From positions 2,480,001 through 2,544,000 of the forward strand of contig OZ017757.1 in assembly GCA_963969365.1 (NCBI GenBank): DNA of 64,000 bases. The letters run 5' to 3'. The notes beneath the pieces were generated by a model, which was not told the DNA's origin, searched no databases, and worked only from the letters and a program-made list of their open reading frames with translations. Positions 1-10,360 of this stretch are shown here, piece by piece. The DNA comes from Asterochloris sp. CNOR1. Its lineage: Eukaryota > Chlorophyta > Trebouxiophyceae > Trebouxiales > Trebouxiaceae. The number at the start of each line of letters is the position of its first letter. Positions within the stretch are counted from its first letter, which is position 1. The translations under genes were made by a program, and so were the position numbers.

Positions 1-62
1 GCAGCATATGTATATCAAGCAGCAGACAGACCGCGATGCATAACAAGCTTGTCCTTAAGGAC

Positions 63-386
63 CCACTCTAGCACGATGTAGGAGCGCTCCTGCCCGTCCT
101 GGTAGGCGAAGGAGGCCCACTCCATCTGCACAACGTGGCTGCTGCCAGACATGCGCCGCATGATCGCAGCCTCCTGCCGTGTATCAACAGTGGTGAAGGC
201 ACTCTTGCGGGCGTCCCTGATGTCCTTCTGCAGGCACAAGTCAGAGATGGCTCGTTGCTGCCAGCAAACAGGCTGTTGTTATGCGGCTGTTCCCGGATCC
301 AACCTCACCTTGACAGCGTAGAGTCGGCCTGAGGCATCGTAGCACCTATGCACCTCTGCATGACCTCCCAAGGCAAAGGGGGCTGA
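63..386 (-). CDS. Protein kinase N-lobe, partial (gene continues left of window)
   Basis: Two exons are visible on the minus strand, 386-309 and 227-63, both phase 0 with CTGCAG/ATGCAG acceptors and a GTGAGG donor after the first. The first encodes a glycine-loop strand and the VAIK-type lysine (ALGGHAEVHRCYD, then SGRLYAVK). The second encodes the alpha-C helix glutamate region ([11 protein letters not shown]) and the strand leading to the hinge (SYIVLEW). These are kinase subdomains I to V; the catalytic loop and C-lobe would lie beyond base 1. The pattern (LxGGxAEV, IMRRxSG.xHVV) recalls the NAK/AAK1 and TTK/MPS1 groups, but the family cannot be fixed from this piece. The start codon and upstream exons were not found. 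A degraded copy of the second exon lies inside a GPN1 intron near 10.6 kb. Confidence 0.7.
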
Positions 387-389
387 CTG

Positions 390-1703
390 CATATGCAGTG
401 CACAACGTTGTTCACTCCTGCTGTGCTGCTGGGACGAGTCGGCACAACATCAAGGCTTGGACTGGGAGGCACCTGGGTGGGCGCATCGACTCCGGTAAGA
501 ACATAAATGGGCCATGCCGTTGCACATATGTTGCCGTTGCAGATAATGCATGTTTGGTGGACGTGAGAGGCTCTCGAAGGTCTATCCAGCCTCTCACTCA
601 GACCCCTGCTGGTGCTGCAGAGCCTGCCGATGCATCGCGGCTACGCGAGGCCGAGGCAGGATCCCCAGCATGATCGCCAGCAGCGGGCACAGCCTGCAGA
701 GCCTGCGGGGCTACAGGTGAGCCAGCAGGAGGGGGCTTTGAGTACTGGCATCTCATGTCGCCACTAGTGATCTGAGGGCAGGCCATCCCAGCATTGCCAG
801 CCCCTCCGTCAGCATCAGCAGTGTTTCCAGCTTGCCAGGCAGCTTGGCAGATGGCAGCTGGGGGTTGTAGCTGCAGTCTGGACCTCATGATCATGTAGTC
901 ATTGCCAGCCGGTCTCAGCAACACATAGCCACTGTGGGCCACAGTCTTGCCTTTGTGCGGGACTGCCCTCCCTGCAGGGAGCCAGCTGGGCCGCAGCTGC
1001 TGCAGCCTTCGATCCCCGACATGCACAGCAGCTCTGCAACCAGGCCGCCTTCAGCATATTAGCCACACCATGGCAGCCTTGAATCAGCATTGATCACTGG
1101 TTGCAACCAATTGGCACACTGACTTACTGCCACCCACCTTTCAAAAGGCTGCAAATTGGCAGCCTTTTGGATAAGCTTATCTTAAGATGGCAAGCTGACC
1201 ACAGAGCTTGCTGGGCAGTCTGCCAGCAGGCACAGCAGTCTACGACATGGTGCCAATGGCTTGCCCTTCTTTCCTGACATGCATGCCATATGGCATGACT
1301 CATGTGATGCAGGATCTTGTCAAAAGATTTGTGGCTGGCTGGCTGCAGGGCGACCGCAAAGCCCAGAGGAGGGCACTTGTTGCCAGAGAAAAGGCTGTGA
1401 AAGCCTCCATCAAGCATGCTATGCAGAACGTGGACACGGTGGGTGCTCTTCTTGCTGGTCAGCATTGTCCAGGCTGGCTCTGCAGCTGCAGATGGCATCT
1501 GGAAACCGGTGCCTGCTGGGATCAACTCGTACGAGCACTGTGACTTTGCACCTGCATGAGGGTGGCATGCGTCGCTCATGCTATAGCTAGGTAGCCCTGT
1601 GCAGGTGGAGTCTCAACATTAATTGCTGACACCTCAGATAGAGTCTATGCTCCTGCTGCTGTAGCTGGTAGCTGACTTGCAACGCAACGCCGGCCGTACA
1701 ACA
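390..1703. other. Stretch without an assigned gene
   Basis: Upstream of the kinase fragment. The only coding-like piece is a plus-strand open stretch at 1313-1438, flanked by ATGCAG and GTGGGT, encoding 42 mostly basic residues (DLVKRFVAGWLQGDRKAQRR at its start). It is exon-shaped and phase 0 at both ends, but I could not connect it in frame to the small gene at 1704. It may be a lone exon of that gene or a relic. Nothing else convincing was seen. Confidence 0.35.
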
Positions 1704-2071
1704 ATGGAGGATGAGCGAGAGGTCACTGTGGGGCTGCTGAGGAGTCTCGCAGAGAACTACAAGAAGGGGCAGCTAAGCGATCCTCAGCGTGGAAAGGTGG
1801 CCATTGACACCAGAATTCCTGCATTTCTTAGCCTCTGGTATGTCTGTGGCGGGCAACCACAGAAGCCTGTCCTGCTGCTCTGCAGATTCTGAAGAAGGTG
1901 GTGGCCCTGGAGAGCAAGGACGAGCTCTGCCACGAGATCCTCCATGATATACTGCCTGCTGATTTTGTCATTTCTTGCTGCCCCCAGGCAAGAGAGCTGG
2001 AGACTGTGGCGGCTGCCATGCGGCGCCACAACATTGAGCCGGAGCCCCTGCTGCCCACCCAGCAGCAGTAG
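1704..2071 (+). CDS. Small hypothetical protein, two exons
   Basis: Exons 1704-1796 and 1886-2071 join in phase 0 across an 89-base GT..CTGCAG intron to give a 92-residue protein. It begins MEDEREVTVGLLRSLAENYK, continues KKGQLSDPQRGK, and after the splice ILKKVVALESKDELCHEIL; it ends PEPLLPTQQQ. The composition is helical and charged, with no signal peptide, membrane segment or motif that I recognise. The in-frame upstream codon at 1677 would add nine residues; 1704 is preferred because the sequence becomes strongly charged there. The middle of exon 2 (DILPADFVISCC) is less protein-like and might be a short retained intron. It could also be the last exons of a longer gene. Confidence 0.45.
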
Positions 2072-5000
2072 CGCAGGGGCAGACAGCCCCCTCCCCCCTG
2101 CCCCTTCTTGCATTGTGAAACGCATGACGACTGCCCTGTGAAATGCTTTGTACAATGCTTGCATCGACTTTGGCTTCAAACTGCATCCCTGAAAAAATTT
2201 GACTGACACGTGTCCAAGTTTGCAACTGAGACAATAAGGTCAAGTCTTCGAAGAACACGAGACATGGGAGAAGTGGCTTGGCAGAGCTCCTACTAGCTGA
2301 CCAAGAGGTAGGTCCGAGCCAGTGCTTTTGTCTTGAGTCTGCTTGCAAGCACCAATTGGAGCTCTGCTGCTCTGTTGACATTGCATAAGACTGCTGTGCT
2401 TTTGAGCCATCCATGTGTGCTCCCAGAGGGGGCGCAGGGTGCTGGCAGGGTGTGCAATCAGCATCAAGAAGCACAAGCATGCAAGTCACTTGATGCTAAA
2501 CAGATAAGGTCTAGGAGTGACGGGACCTGATTTTTCCCATCAAAGCTGCCCACCTGCGCCATGCACAGTGGCAGCATGAGCGCAGGCCTGACAGGGGAAC
2601 CCAGTGCAGCTTTTGCACAAGCCCAAAATGCTCTGTGCTTAGGGGGGATTGGATGAAAATTGTGCTGTGAGTGCCGCACAGGCAGGGCAGACAAAGCTTG
2701 GGTGCAGCCTTGGTGCACATAGTAACGGATGTAACAGCCTGTCCCTGCACTTGTGGATGCTGAAGCACAACACGACATGAAGTGCCCACCTTGCACTTGT
2801 GGACACCGCACCAAAGCATGACAAACCCTGCAGGCATGGTCTGTTGCATCGCGCTCCGTCCCTGAGGGGCAGCCACGTCGGGTACGGCACCCCTGCACAC
2901 AGGATACAAGACACGAAGGCTCGCACTGTGCGCTCCATGCACCTTGTTGGGGCCGGTGCAACTCAGCGCAGAGGGCAATGGGCCTGCGGGAGTTGCCCTC
3001 AGGCTGGCGCAGTGGTCAAGGGGTGCAGCCTCGTGCAGGGAGGCTGCACCGCATGACAGCCAGGCAGAACGCAACAGCGCTGCTTGGCGTGCGGACTAAG
3101 CAAGCATGGCTGGGGGAAAGTCATGGCAGATTGGGGACTTGAACCACGGAACACTGAGGTGTGGCCTACTCCAGGACGGTGATTGCACTGCAGCCTGGCT
3201 GGCAACATCGTACACTGGCGCACCTCGGTGTGATGGCTGCACTGCAGCCTGGCTGGACGAGTGTCAGGCTCAGGCCAGAAGCAAGCACTGGCTCCACTAC
3301 ACCGGCCTTCAAGATGACGGGAGTGTTGATGACGGGCACCTGCAGCCCAATGTTCAGGGTTGAAATGGAGAGGCTCCAAGACATGCAGGGCTCCACCGCA
3401 TGGAGCCTGCCAAAGACTTGGGGTACACAGTGATGCCCTTGCCTGCAGGGGACGCCTGCTGCCAAACCGCACCTCCTTGACCCATCCCACACTGCAGAGC
3501 GTGACGCTGGGCCTGCAGCCTGCTACAGGAAGCAGGCTAGACGGCGGGCAGCTCCAGCCGCTGCAGTGGCCAGTGAAGCAGCCTTGGTGCCACCCGGGCC
3601 TGCACTGCTGAGCACATCCCTGGGACTAGCTGCAGCTGCAGGAGGTTGCCTGCTGCCCGCTGCATCATATGCGCTGCTGTTAGCTGCAGAGGCAACAGGA
3701 GGGGCTGAACCTGCAACTGACAGCGTGAAGGTGAAGTGCAATGCATGGCCTGCAGCCTGATCTCGTTCAACAGTCACTACTGTGCGGCCTGCAGGGTGCA
3801 GTGATGAGGGCAGTCAACCAGTGCCTCACATGACTGTGTTGCACTCTTCTCTCTGATCTCACAATGCACTGGGACCTCCCAGGGCAGTGGTGTGGTGCTG
3901 TGCGGGAGGCATCAAGCAGAGCAGCAGGATGAAAGAAACGGGCATAGCACACCTGCTTTGCCCAGGGCATGACTGACACCATGCGCCTCCTGCAGAGTGC
4001 TTGAACCTCTGCGGCTAAACGCACACGAAGCCCTCGATGCAGAAGCCTGGCCCTGCACACTTTCAAGGACAGCATCGTCTGGCAAGACTCACATTTTAGA
4101 AACGTGGAGCAAAAGGCAGCTGCAGCTGTAGGCAGCTGCCTACAGTGCTGTGCATAGTGGCAGGTGTGTGGCTGTTAATTGCTGGAGGGCCCCATGGCGA
4201 GCAAAAGGCTGCATGGAGCTGGGGCACGCTGCAGGCTGCTCTTGCATTGGGGCAGGCTCTCACTGGCCTGGCAACAGCCTGTAGACACATCAGTTTGCGG
4301 GGGCCTTGCCAGCCCTCTGACAGGCTTCAAGTGCAACAATGTACAATGAGCATCCATGACATGCAGCAACCTCTCTCAAAACATGACGTCTGGCCCCAGG
4401 CTGTACTGGCAGAACGCCTCTGCCAGCACCCCCAAATGCAACCTGCTTCTGCAAGTTGGGGGGTGGGCTTTACACTGCTCTTGGCGTCCGATGCACAGCA
4501 CCTTGCCCTATGAGCCATGACCTGCCGTCCAGGTCCTGGCTGCATGTGTGCTGCTGTCATGTCATGGCTGCTGCCACTGCTGCTGGGGTGCTCTGCTGCA
4601 AAGGCATGGCTGCTGCAGCCATCAACAGCATGTACATCAGGGCACTTCTCTTCACTCCCATCCTGATCTTTACAAGCTGACCTATACTTTGTTGTGAGTG
4701 ACTTTTGCCTAAACCATTTATCTCTTCCATCTGTGAGGGTACTTTCCTCGCAAGCAGCCAGAATCACCCATCCACATGATAAGTTCTCCTCCTCTGTACC
4801 CATGCAGTTCAAAGTTCTTGGCCAGGAAGGACTGGTGCCCTCCCCCAGAGTGAGCATTATGCTGCTCAGTCTTCATGGTGACTGCTGTGCAGTGTTTTCT
4901 GAGAGGGTTGGAGGCGCTGCCATACAGGGGCCTAGCCCACTTGCAACCAGCCTAGCTGGGACAGGCATGCACCTCAAGCAGAGTTTTGCTCAAGCACACA

Positions 5001-6600
5001 GTGAGGGACAGCCAAGGAACTGCTCACTCAGCACGCCAGCTTGGTCCCCAGCCCACAGCAGTGACGCTCATCTGGTGCCCGGCAGTAGCATGACCATGCC
5101 AGCCTGGGGGTGCAGCAGTTTCCTGAATCTACAACCTGCAGCTGCAGGTCCTGCAGCACGCATGCACCCAGATGTACCCTTGAGGCCGGCAGCTGAGGCA
5201 TGCAGCCCACAGCCAACAACCTGCTGCATAGCCTCTGCGATCCAGCATCATGTATACTGCTGCTGTTCTCTGGGCCGCCGCCAGGACTAGCAATACCTGC
5301 AGCAGCTGGTACCTGCTGTAGCTTCGCTTGCTCAGTGCCACACACCTGCTGCACAGCCTTTGAAATTCAGCACTGCATTCTGCAGCACAGAGTTGCTGCT
5401 ACTCTCTAGGGCATCCCAGCTGCAATGCCGGCCATTGGGACTGGCTGTACCTGATGCAGCTTGCTGGCTCAGTGCTACACGCCCTTGCAGCCACAGCTGG
5501 CAGAAGGACAGCAGCATCCTGGAGCTAAGCAGCGGAGCTCCGAGCTCTGCTGGTGGGATTGGTGACCTGACCTGTCAAGTGGTTAATGGACACTCTGGAG
5601 GGGCTGGCCACAAGGCAGAGAAGCACAGGGTCAGAATATTCTGGGTGGCGTCAAGAAGGCGCGGCATAAGGCCTCTGCTGAAAATGGTGCAGCACTGTGC
5701 TGTGCTGAGCTGGACTGTGATTCCAGCTGTGCATGTGATTCTAGGACACAATCTGGCTAGCTGGGCTGCAGGACGTCTGTGCAGCCCAGAAGGAGGAGAC
5801 CCAAGCCAAAGCTCCAAGACAGCATCAAGACAGGCCATGAGTCAAGGCCAGATGAGGTGGGTGCCCTTGCAGATGTCCAGGCAGGCTCTGCAGCTGACTG
5901 CTGCCTGCTGGGAGGAAGACCAGCACTGCGTGCCCTCAGGCTGTTGCATTTGCCCCTCAAACTTTGCTAAAAGTGGTTCTGGAGGACTCCTTTCCTTCAC
6001 ATTGAGTTCAGTGTATGCGCTCCCTGTGCACCTTGAAGCACTCTGAAGCCACAGTGCAGGACTTTCTTTCTGAACAAACTGACATGGTCTTGTTGGTGTT
6101 GCCTGCGATTGCTGAACTGTGCAGTCATAGCGTGGCATCCACAGATGTCACACAGGCTTTTCAGGCCCTGGAGGCTATGCGCTTGGGCACCAACCCCGCT
6201 GATGATGCTGGTATAGTATAACTGCCTGTTGCTCTCAGAATTGCTGCTAGGGCAGCTGCACATGAGGGACCAATGCCTCAATCACTGTCATTGCCAGCTC
6301 TTGCTGACTCAGCACCACACAAGGCACCACTGCCTGCATCACTGCTGCATCACCACCGGCACCAGCCACAGTGCCTGCCACTGCAGCAGTCCAGCACTGG
6401 TTCAGAGCTGTGACAGGGCAGATCGCGCTTCTCCTGACGCTGCCCGTTAGGGTGACGTCCCCTGATGCAGTGGCGTCCAGCGGCAGTTTTGATGAGCCCA
6501 GCCCCCTTCCTGACGCTGTGCGCTCGACCCTGCAGGGCCTCAGAGAGTGTCATGGCCCAGGGGGCACAGCAGAACAAATTTTACCAGGGAAACATTTCAG
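2072..6600. other. Gene-poor, repeat-rich stretch
   Basis: No continuous gene was found in about 4.5 kb. It holds short local duplications, for example the phrase TGCACTGCAGCCTGGCTGG twice near 3187 and 3239, and two related blocks near 5290-5350 and 5430-5490 built around GCTCAGTGCCACAC-like text. It also holds a block at 2255-2425 that recurs near 9440-9585. The open frames present are short, overlap on all frames and show no family features. Exons upstream of the kinase-like gene at 6601 may be hidden here. Confidence 0.5.
2255..2425 (+). repeat. Dispersed duplicate, copy 1
   Basis: This block and 9440-9585 share the order of phrases GCAGAGCT, CTGTTGACATTGC, GAGACTGCTGT or AAGACTGCTGT, and GCCATCCATGTGTG, with small indels between them. 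They lie in the same orientation about 7.2 kb apart. Neither copy looks coding, and no target-site duplication or terminal repeat was seen. Confidence 0.6.
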
Positions 6601-7903
6601 TGCACAACCAGCCCTGGTTCTACACTGGAATGTTGCCCTGGACAATCTGTTCTGCTATCGCCCTGGCAGCGAATTGCAGCCAGGCAACTGTGTGAAGCTT
6701 GTTGATTTTCGCGTGCACAAAGTGCTGGCGGGCAAGCTTTGGCCCTGCTGTGTGTAAAGCAAATTTGATGTGATTTGCAGATGTGTACTCTCCAGTCCAA
6801 ATGCACGCACTCTGCACCTGCAACCTTGTCATTGCATTTTGACCAGCCCTGCTGGGTGCAGGCCAATCAGAGTCCAATTGGCCGGACACCTATGACAAAG
6901 TGAGCTATGGCTCACCAGAGGGCGAGTCTGGCAGCACTGTCGACCTGCCAGCCCAGGACATGTGGGCGCTGGGGGCCTGTCTCCTCAAGCTGCTGACAGG
7001 TAAGCTTGCCGTGACTGGCTGCTTTTGTACTGTTCACTGAAACCCTGGAGTTGTGAAAGTGCCTGACCAGAGCAAACTGTCCTAGAACGTAAGCTGAGGC
7101 CGCTCTGAACTGCATGATGACCAGGCGGGCTTTACTTCTGCTGCTGGGAACGCAGTACATGTCAGTGACCAGTTTCAGATGTTCCCACAGATGACTGTTG
7201 AGTTGCTGCCGTGCGCCTGCAGATCAGTACCTTCTGGACAAGCTGTACCTGGAGTCACCTGCAGATGACAAAGTACAGCAGTGGGTGAGGAATTGGTGCC
7301 CAGCAACCTCAAGTACTTCTGCCCTGCGTAAAAGCAGAGGCCCCTTCAGGTGGCTGCCTGGTGTGTTTGCCTGTCTGAGCACAATTCAACACAGACTTGG
7401 ACGTTTTTTCTGCATCTGGTACAGAAGTTGCATGGCAGCATTCAAGGTTGTGCACTCTGTCACAAGCTATTCATGGACGCCCCTGCCTTGGCCTGGTTCC
7501 CTGTGCGGGCATGCTCTATGGCCCTCTTGTATGTCAAAGCTGCATGGCTTGCCTGGCCTGCATATGCATGGCCAGGCCTGCGGCAGGCTGCCTCATGCTG
7601 TGCCTCAGCAAAGCACTGAGTTACCATCTGCTGTTCCATGGCAGCTGCAGGTTGACCTATGCTATGTGCTCCAAATGCTCACTGATGAGCTACTCTTTTG
7701 GGCTGCATTGTCAACCAGCATGGCATTGTTGCTGCTTCACAGTCACCCCCTGCTGACCCTGCCATCTGCCAGGGCATGCTTGCAAGGTGTATGCATGTCT
7801 TCCAGCCTCTTCATCATCCCATTTCACAGCTTCATTTGTTTGTTCGCTGCTGCAGAGCCTGCACGGGGCGCAGTGGCAAGCAGAGGTGGTCAGCTCCTCC
7901 TGA
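6601..7903 (+). pseudogene. Kinase-like C-lobe, probably a pseudokinase or pseudogene
   Basis: Exons 6601-6731, 6871-6999, 7223-7284 and 7856-7903 are in phase. The first encodes the catalytic-loop region as LHWNVALDNLF where kinases have HRD..N, then VKLVDFRVHKVL where they have DFG. The second encodes SYGSPEG and DMWALGACLLKLLTG, the APE and subdomain IX signatures. The catalytic Asp is therefore Asn-Val, and DFG is DFR. The first intron uses a GC donor. The last exon reaches a TGA at 7901-7903, after which the same frame continues with AQALLQCPLTERA, like the end of a kinase lobe, which suggests a nonsense change. An alternative acceptor just after the TGA could skip it. No N-lobe was found upstream on this strand. 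It could be an expressed pseudokinase or a decaying copy related to the kinase at the left edge. Confidence 0.6.
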
Positions 7904-8832
7904 GCCCAGGCGCTTTTGCAATGTCCACTCACAGAGCGAGCCTTTCCAACGCTGTCCAGGAAGCCATCAAGGTGAGCCCTCAGGAGGGGCCACTGTGTGG
8001 TGGCATGTAGTCTCACTGGCTGCTATAGCCGACAGCTGCCAGTAAGATGCCACCACAGCTATGTCCCAGCATGCCAGCAGGCAGCATGCCTGCTGGCAGC
8101 TTGACAGACCACAGCCAGAGTCTCCAGCCACAGCCCTCAGGATTGGCACCTGGTGCAAGATCATTGACATGCACCGCAGACCAGCGTCTCATGCAGCCTA
8201 CGGCATACATGCCACACCACAGGGCATCCGCCAACCTGCATGGCAGCCCTCAACTCTGACCGGGGCTGGCGGTACCGCTGGGGACCTGCTGCGGCGCATT
8301 GACTCCTTCATGTCGCTGCCATTCATTTGCTACACAACCTGTCAAAACAAGCCGGCAAGCTAACGCTGAAGCCTGGTGGGCAACCACCAGACGCAGCAGT
8401 CTGCCATGATGCTATCTTGCTCTCAGTTCCAAGATGGTATGACCCATCTGATCCTATGCAGAGGTTTGGTTGGCTGACTGCAGGCCGCACAGGTGGCCAG
8501 GCCTAGGCAGGATGCCGCCAACAGAGTGAATTATGTCCAGCTTTTTGACTGTGTTGGCGGCCTCCTTAAGGAGGGACCAAAGGAGGTGGGTGCCCATGTT
8601 GATGCTCAGCACCATCTAGGCTAGCCCTACAGCTGGCAGCTGCAATGCTGCAACTAGTTGCAGCAGCTGCTGCCTGGTTGTATCAACATCCAGCCTGTGA
8701 TTGCATGGCCATGGCATGTGCTACTCATGCAAGCTCTGTGCAAGTGGTTACCCAACGTTGCTGAGATCACATTTCTTGCTGCCGCAGATTGCAGAACTGA
8801 TCTATCAGTATGCCAGGCACGTCAGGATGACG

Positions 8833-8930
8833 GAGGAGCAGGTGGATCGCAATCGTTTACGTTCTCTAGAATTTTGCAGACCGTCTGCGACCTTCTCAAG
8901 AATGTATGTGATCACATCCACCTGCTCCTC
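8833..8930. repeat. Inverted repeat with 15-base perfect arms
   Basis: The left arm GAGGAGCAGGTGGAT (8833-8847) is matched in inverse by 8916-8930, and similarity continues imperfectly outward for about ten bases. The 68-base spacer is not repetitive. Both strands can encode the peptide TEEQVD because of the inversion, so the piece looks like an inverted partial duplication of a coding segment. Confidence 0.7.
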
Positions 8931-9439
8931 TGTTACCTGAGTCAGACAGTCATGAGCAGGGCCCTGCCAGCGGGTGACAGCAAGCACGGTGAGCATTGAC
9001 AGCGACAGTTTCCGCATGGTGAAGCCCGAAACTGCTCATGCGTGTGCCTCAGTTCTGTCATTCCATACCAGCAGTGACAGAAGCCTGTCCATTTGCTGTG
9101 CAGGTCCTGGATGCAGTGATTGATGCTCTGCACCACAACGGCATGCTCTCTCTGAGGCGTGGGGGTTTTGATGCCCTGCCCGTAATCTTTGAGCTTACCG
9201 TGTCCCCGCATGGTCCCCAGCTGCCAGAGGTGCCGGCAGTGATGCAAGCCAACTGTGTAACCATGCTGCCCCCACCCCTAATAGTGCTTCTGGCAGGCCC
9301 CCTCCCCGCTCCACTCAGTGTCCTTACAAAGGACACTACCTGCATTGTGCCATGCAAGGACCCGTGATCTGATGGTTGTCATTTAAGCATACAAAACAGT
9401 GTGTGGCTCAGGAATGCATCCCTGTGAATGGCCTGAGAT

Positions 9440-9585
9440 AACCAATGGCAGGTGAGACAACCCTTCGAGTCTGTGTATGGGAGAAATGGGTTTGCAGAGC
9501 TTCAAGCCCTAACCCCCTCTGCCCTGTTGACATTGCCTGAGACTGCTGTTGTTTCAGCCATCCATGTGTGGCCGCTGCAGGTGCT
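9440..9585 (+). repeat. Dispersed duplicate, copy 2
   Basis: Partner of 2255-2425; the shared phrases are listed there. This copy runs into text with a CTGCAG acceptor at about 9580. Confidence 0.6.
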
Positions 9586-10360
9586 TACAGAGGAGTTGGT
9601 GGGCAGGCTGACTTTGGTCTCACCCAGTATTGCCTGGAAAAGGCTACTGGAAAGCCTGCCATAAGACGCCTGCCTCTGTCAATTGCCACTCCAGGATATG
9701 GAACAGATGCAACTCTTGAACTTAGCATCAGCTTGCTGGAGCACTCTGTGGCGTGCGCAGGCAGGTCAGGCTATTACTTGTGCACTTGAGTCCAAAAGGG
9801 CAAAGCAATGGCCCATTCAACATATATGATATAGACCGTAGTCTGAAAGGCCTATCTAGCTACCTACCTAGCTAGGCAGCTCCACCAATTACTTTGCAGT
9901 CCTTTGGTTCCTTTGCAGGTCCATGCGTCTTTGCTGCTCTTCTTTGTGGTTGCTGCGCAGCCTGCACAAGCTCAGGTCTTACTTCAAGCATCCACCATGC
10001 CCCTCAAGGGAGCATTCAAGGCACGCAGAGGCCTATGAATCACTGGCCATTCATTTCAACATGCTGACACTGGCACTCGACTATTTGGCTTGGCCTTACA
10101 AGGCACAGGCTGGGGGTAGCATGCTGAATGGGTTACACGACCGTGCTTCACACTGAGACCTGGTCATGGCTGCATGCAACATAGGGTGGGGACGCCTGGC
10201 TGTGGGTGCTAGTCGGCAGGGCCAGGACTCAGGCCGCTCCTGGGCCGGGGCAAGCTGGACACATGTTCCGTCTTCTGAGGCCTTGCACTGCCTATGGGCG
10301 CCAGCGCAACTGCAAGCTGCTGCGCACATCTGGGTACATCTCCTTCTTCTCTCTCTTCTG

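Larger units (their letters stand above)
7904..10360. other. Stretch without an assigned gene
   Basis: A few exon-like pieces occur on the plus strand, such as the one following CCGCAG near 8787 (IAELIYQYARHVRMTEEQVD) and one following GTGCAG near 9105 (VLDAVIDALHHNGMLSLRRG). They could not be joined into a gene or matched to a family. The stretch also holds an inverted repeat (8833-8847 with 8916-8930), the second copy of a dispersed duplicate, and a short CTAC/CTAG-rich tetranucleotide run near 9845-9875. Confidence 0.45.

Noticed and set aside
9605-9700. A kinase activation segment (text reading ADFGL and later TPGYG)
   Set aside because: The surrounding residues do not match subdomains VII-VIII, the spacing is wrong and no catalytic loop precedes it. 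Probably chance.
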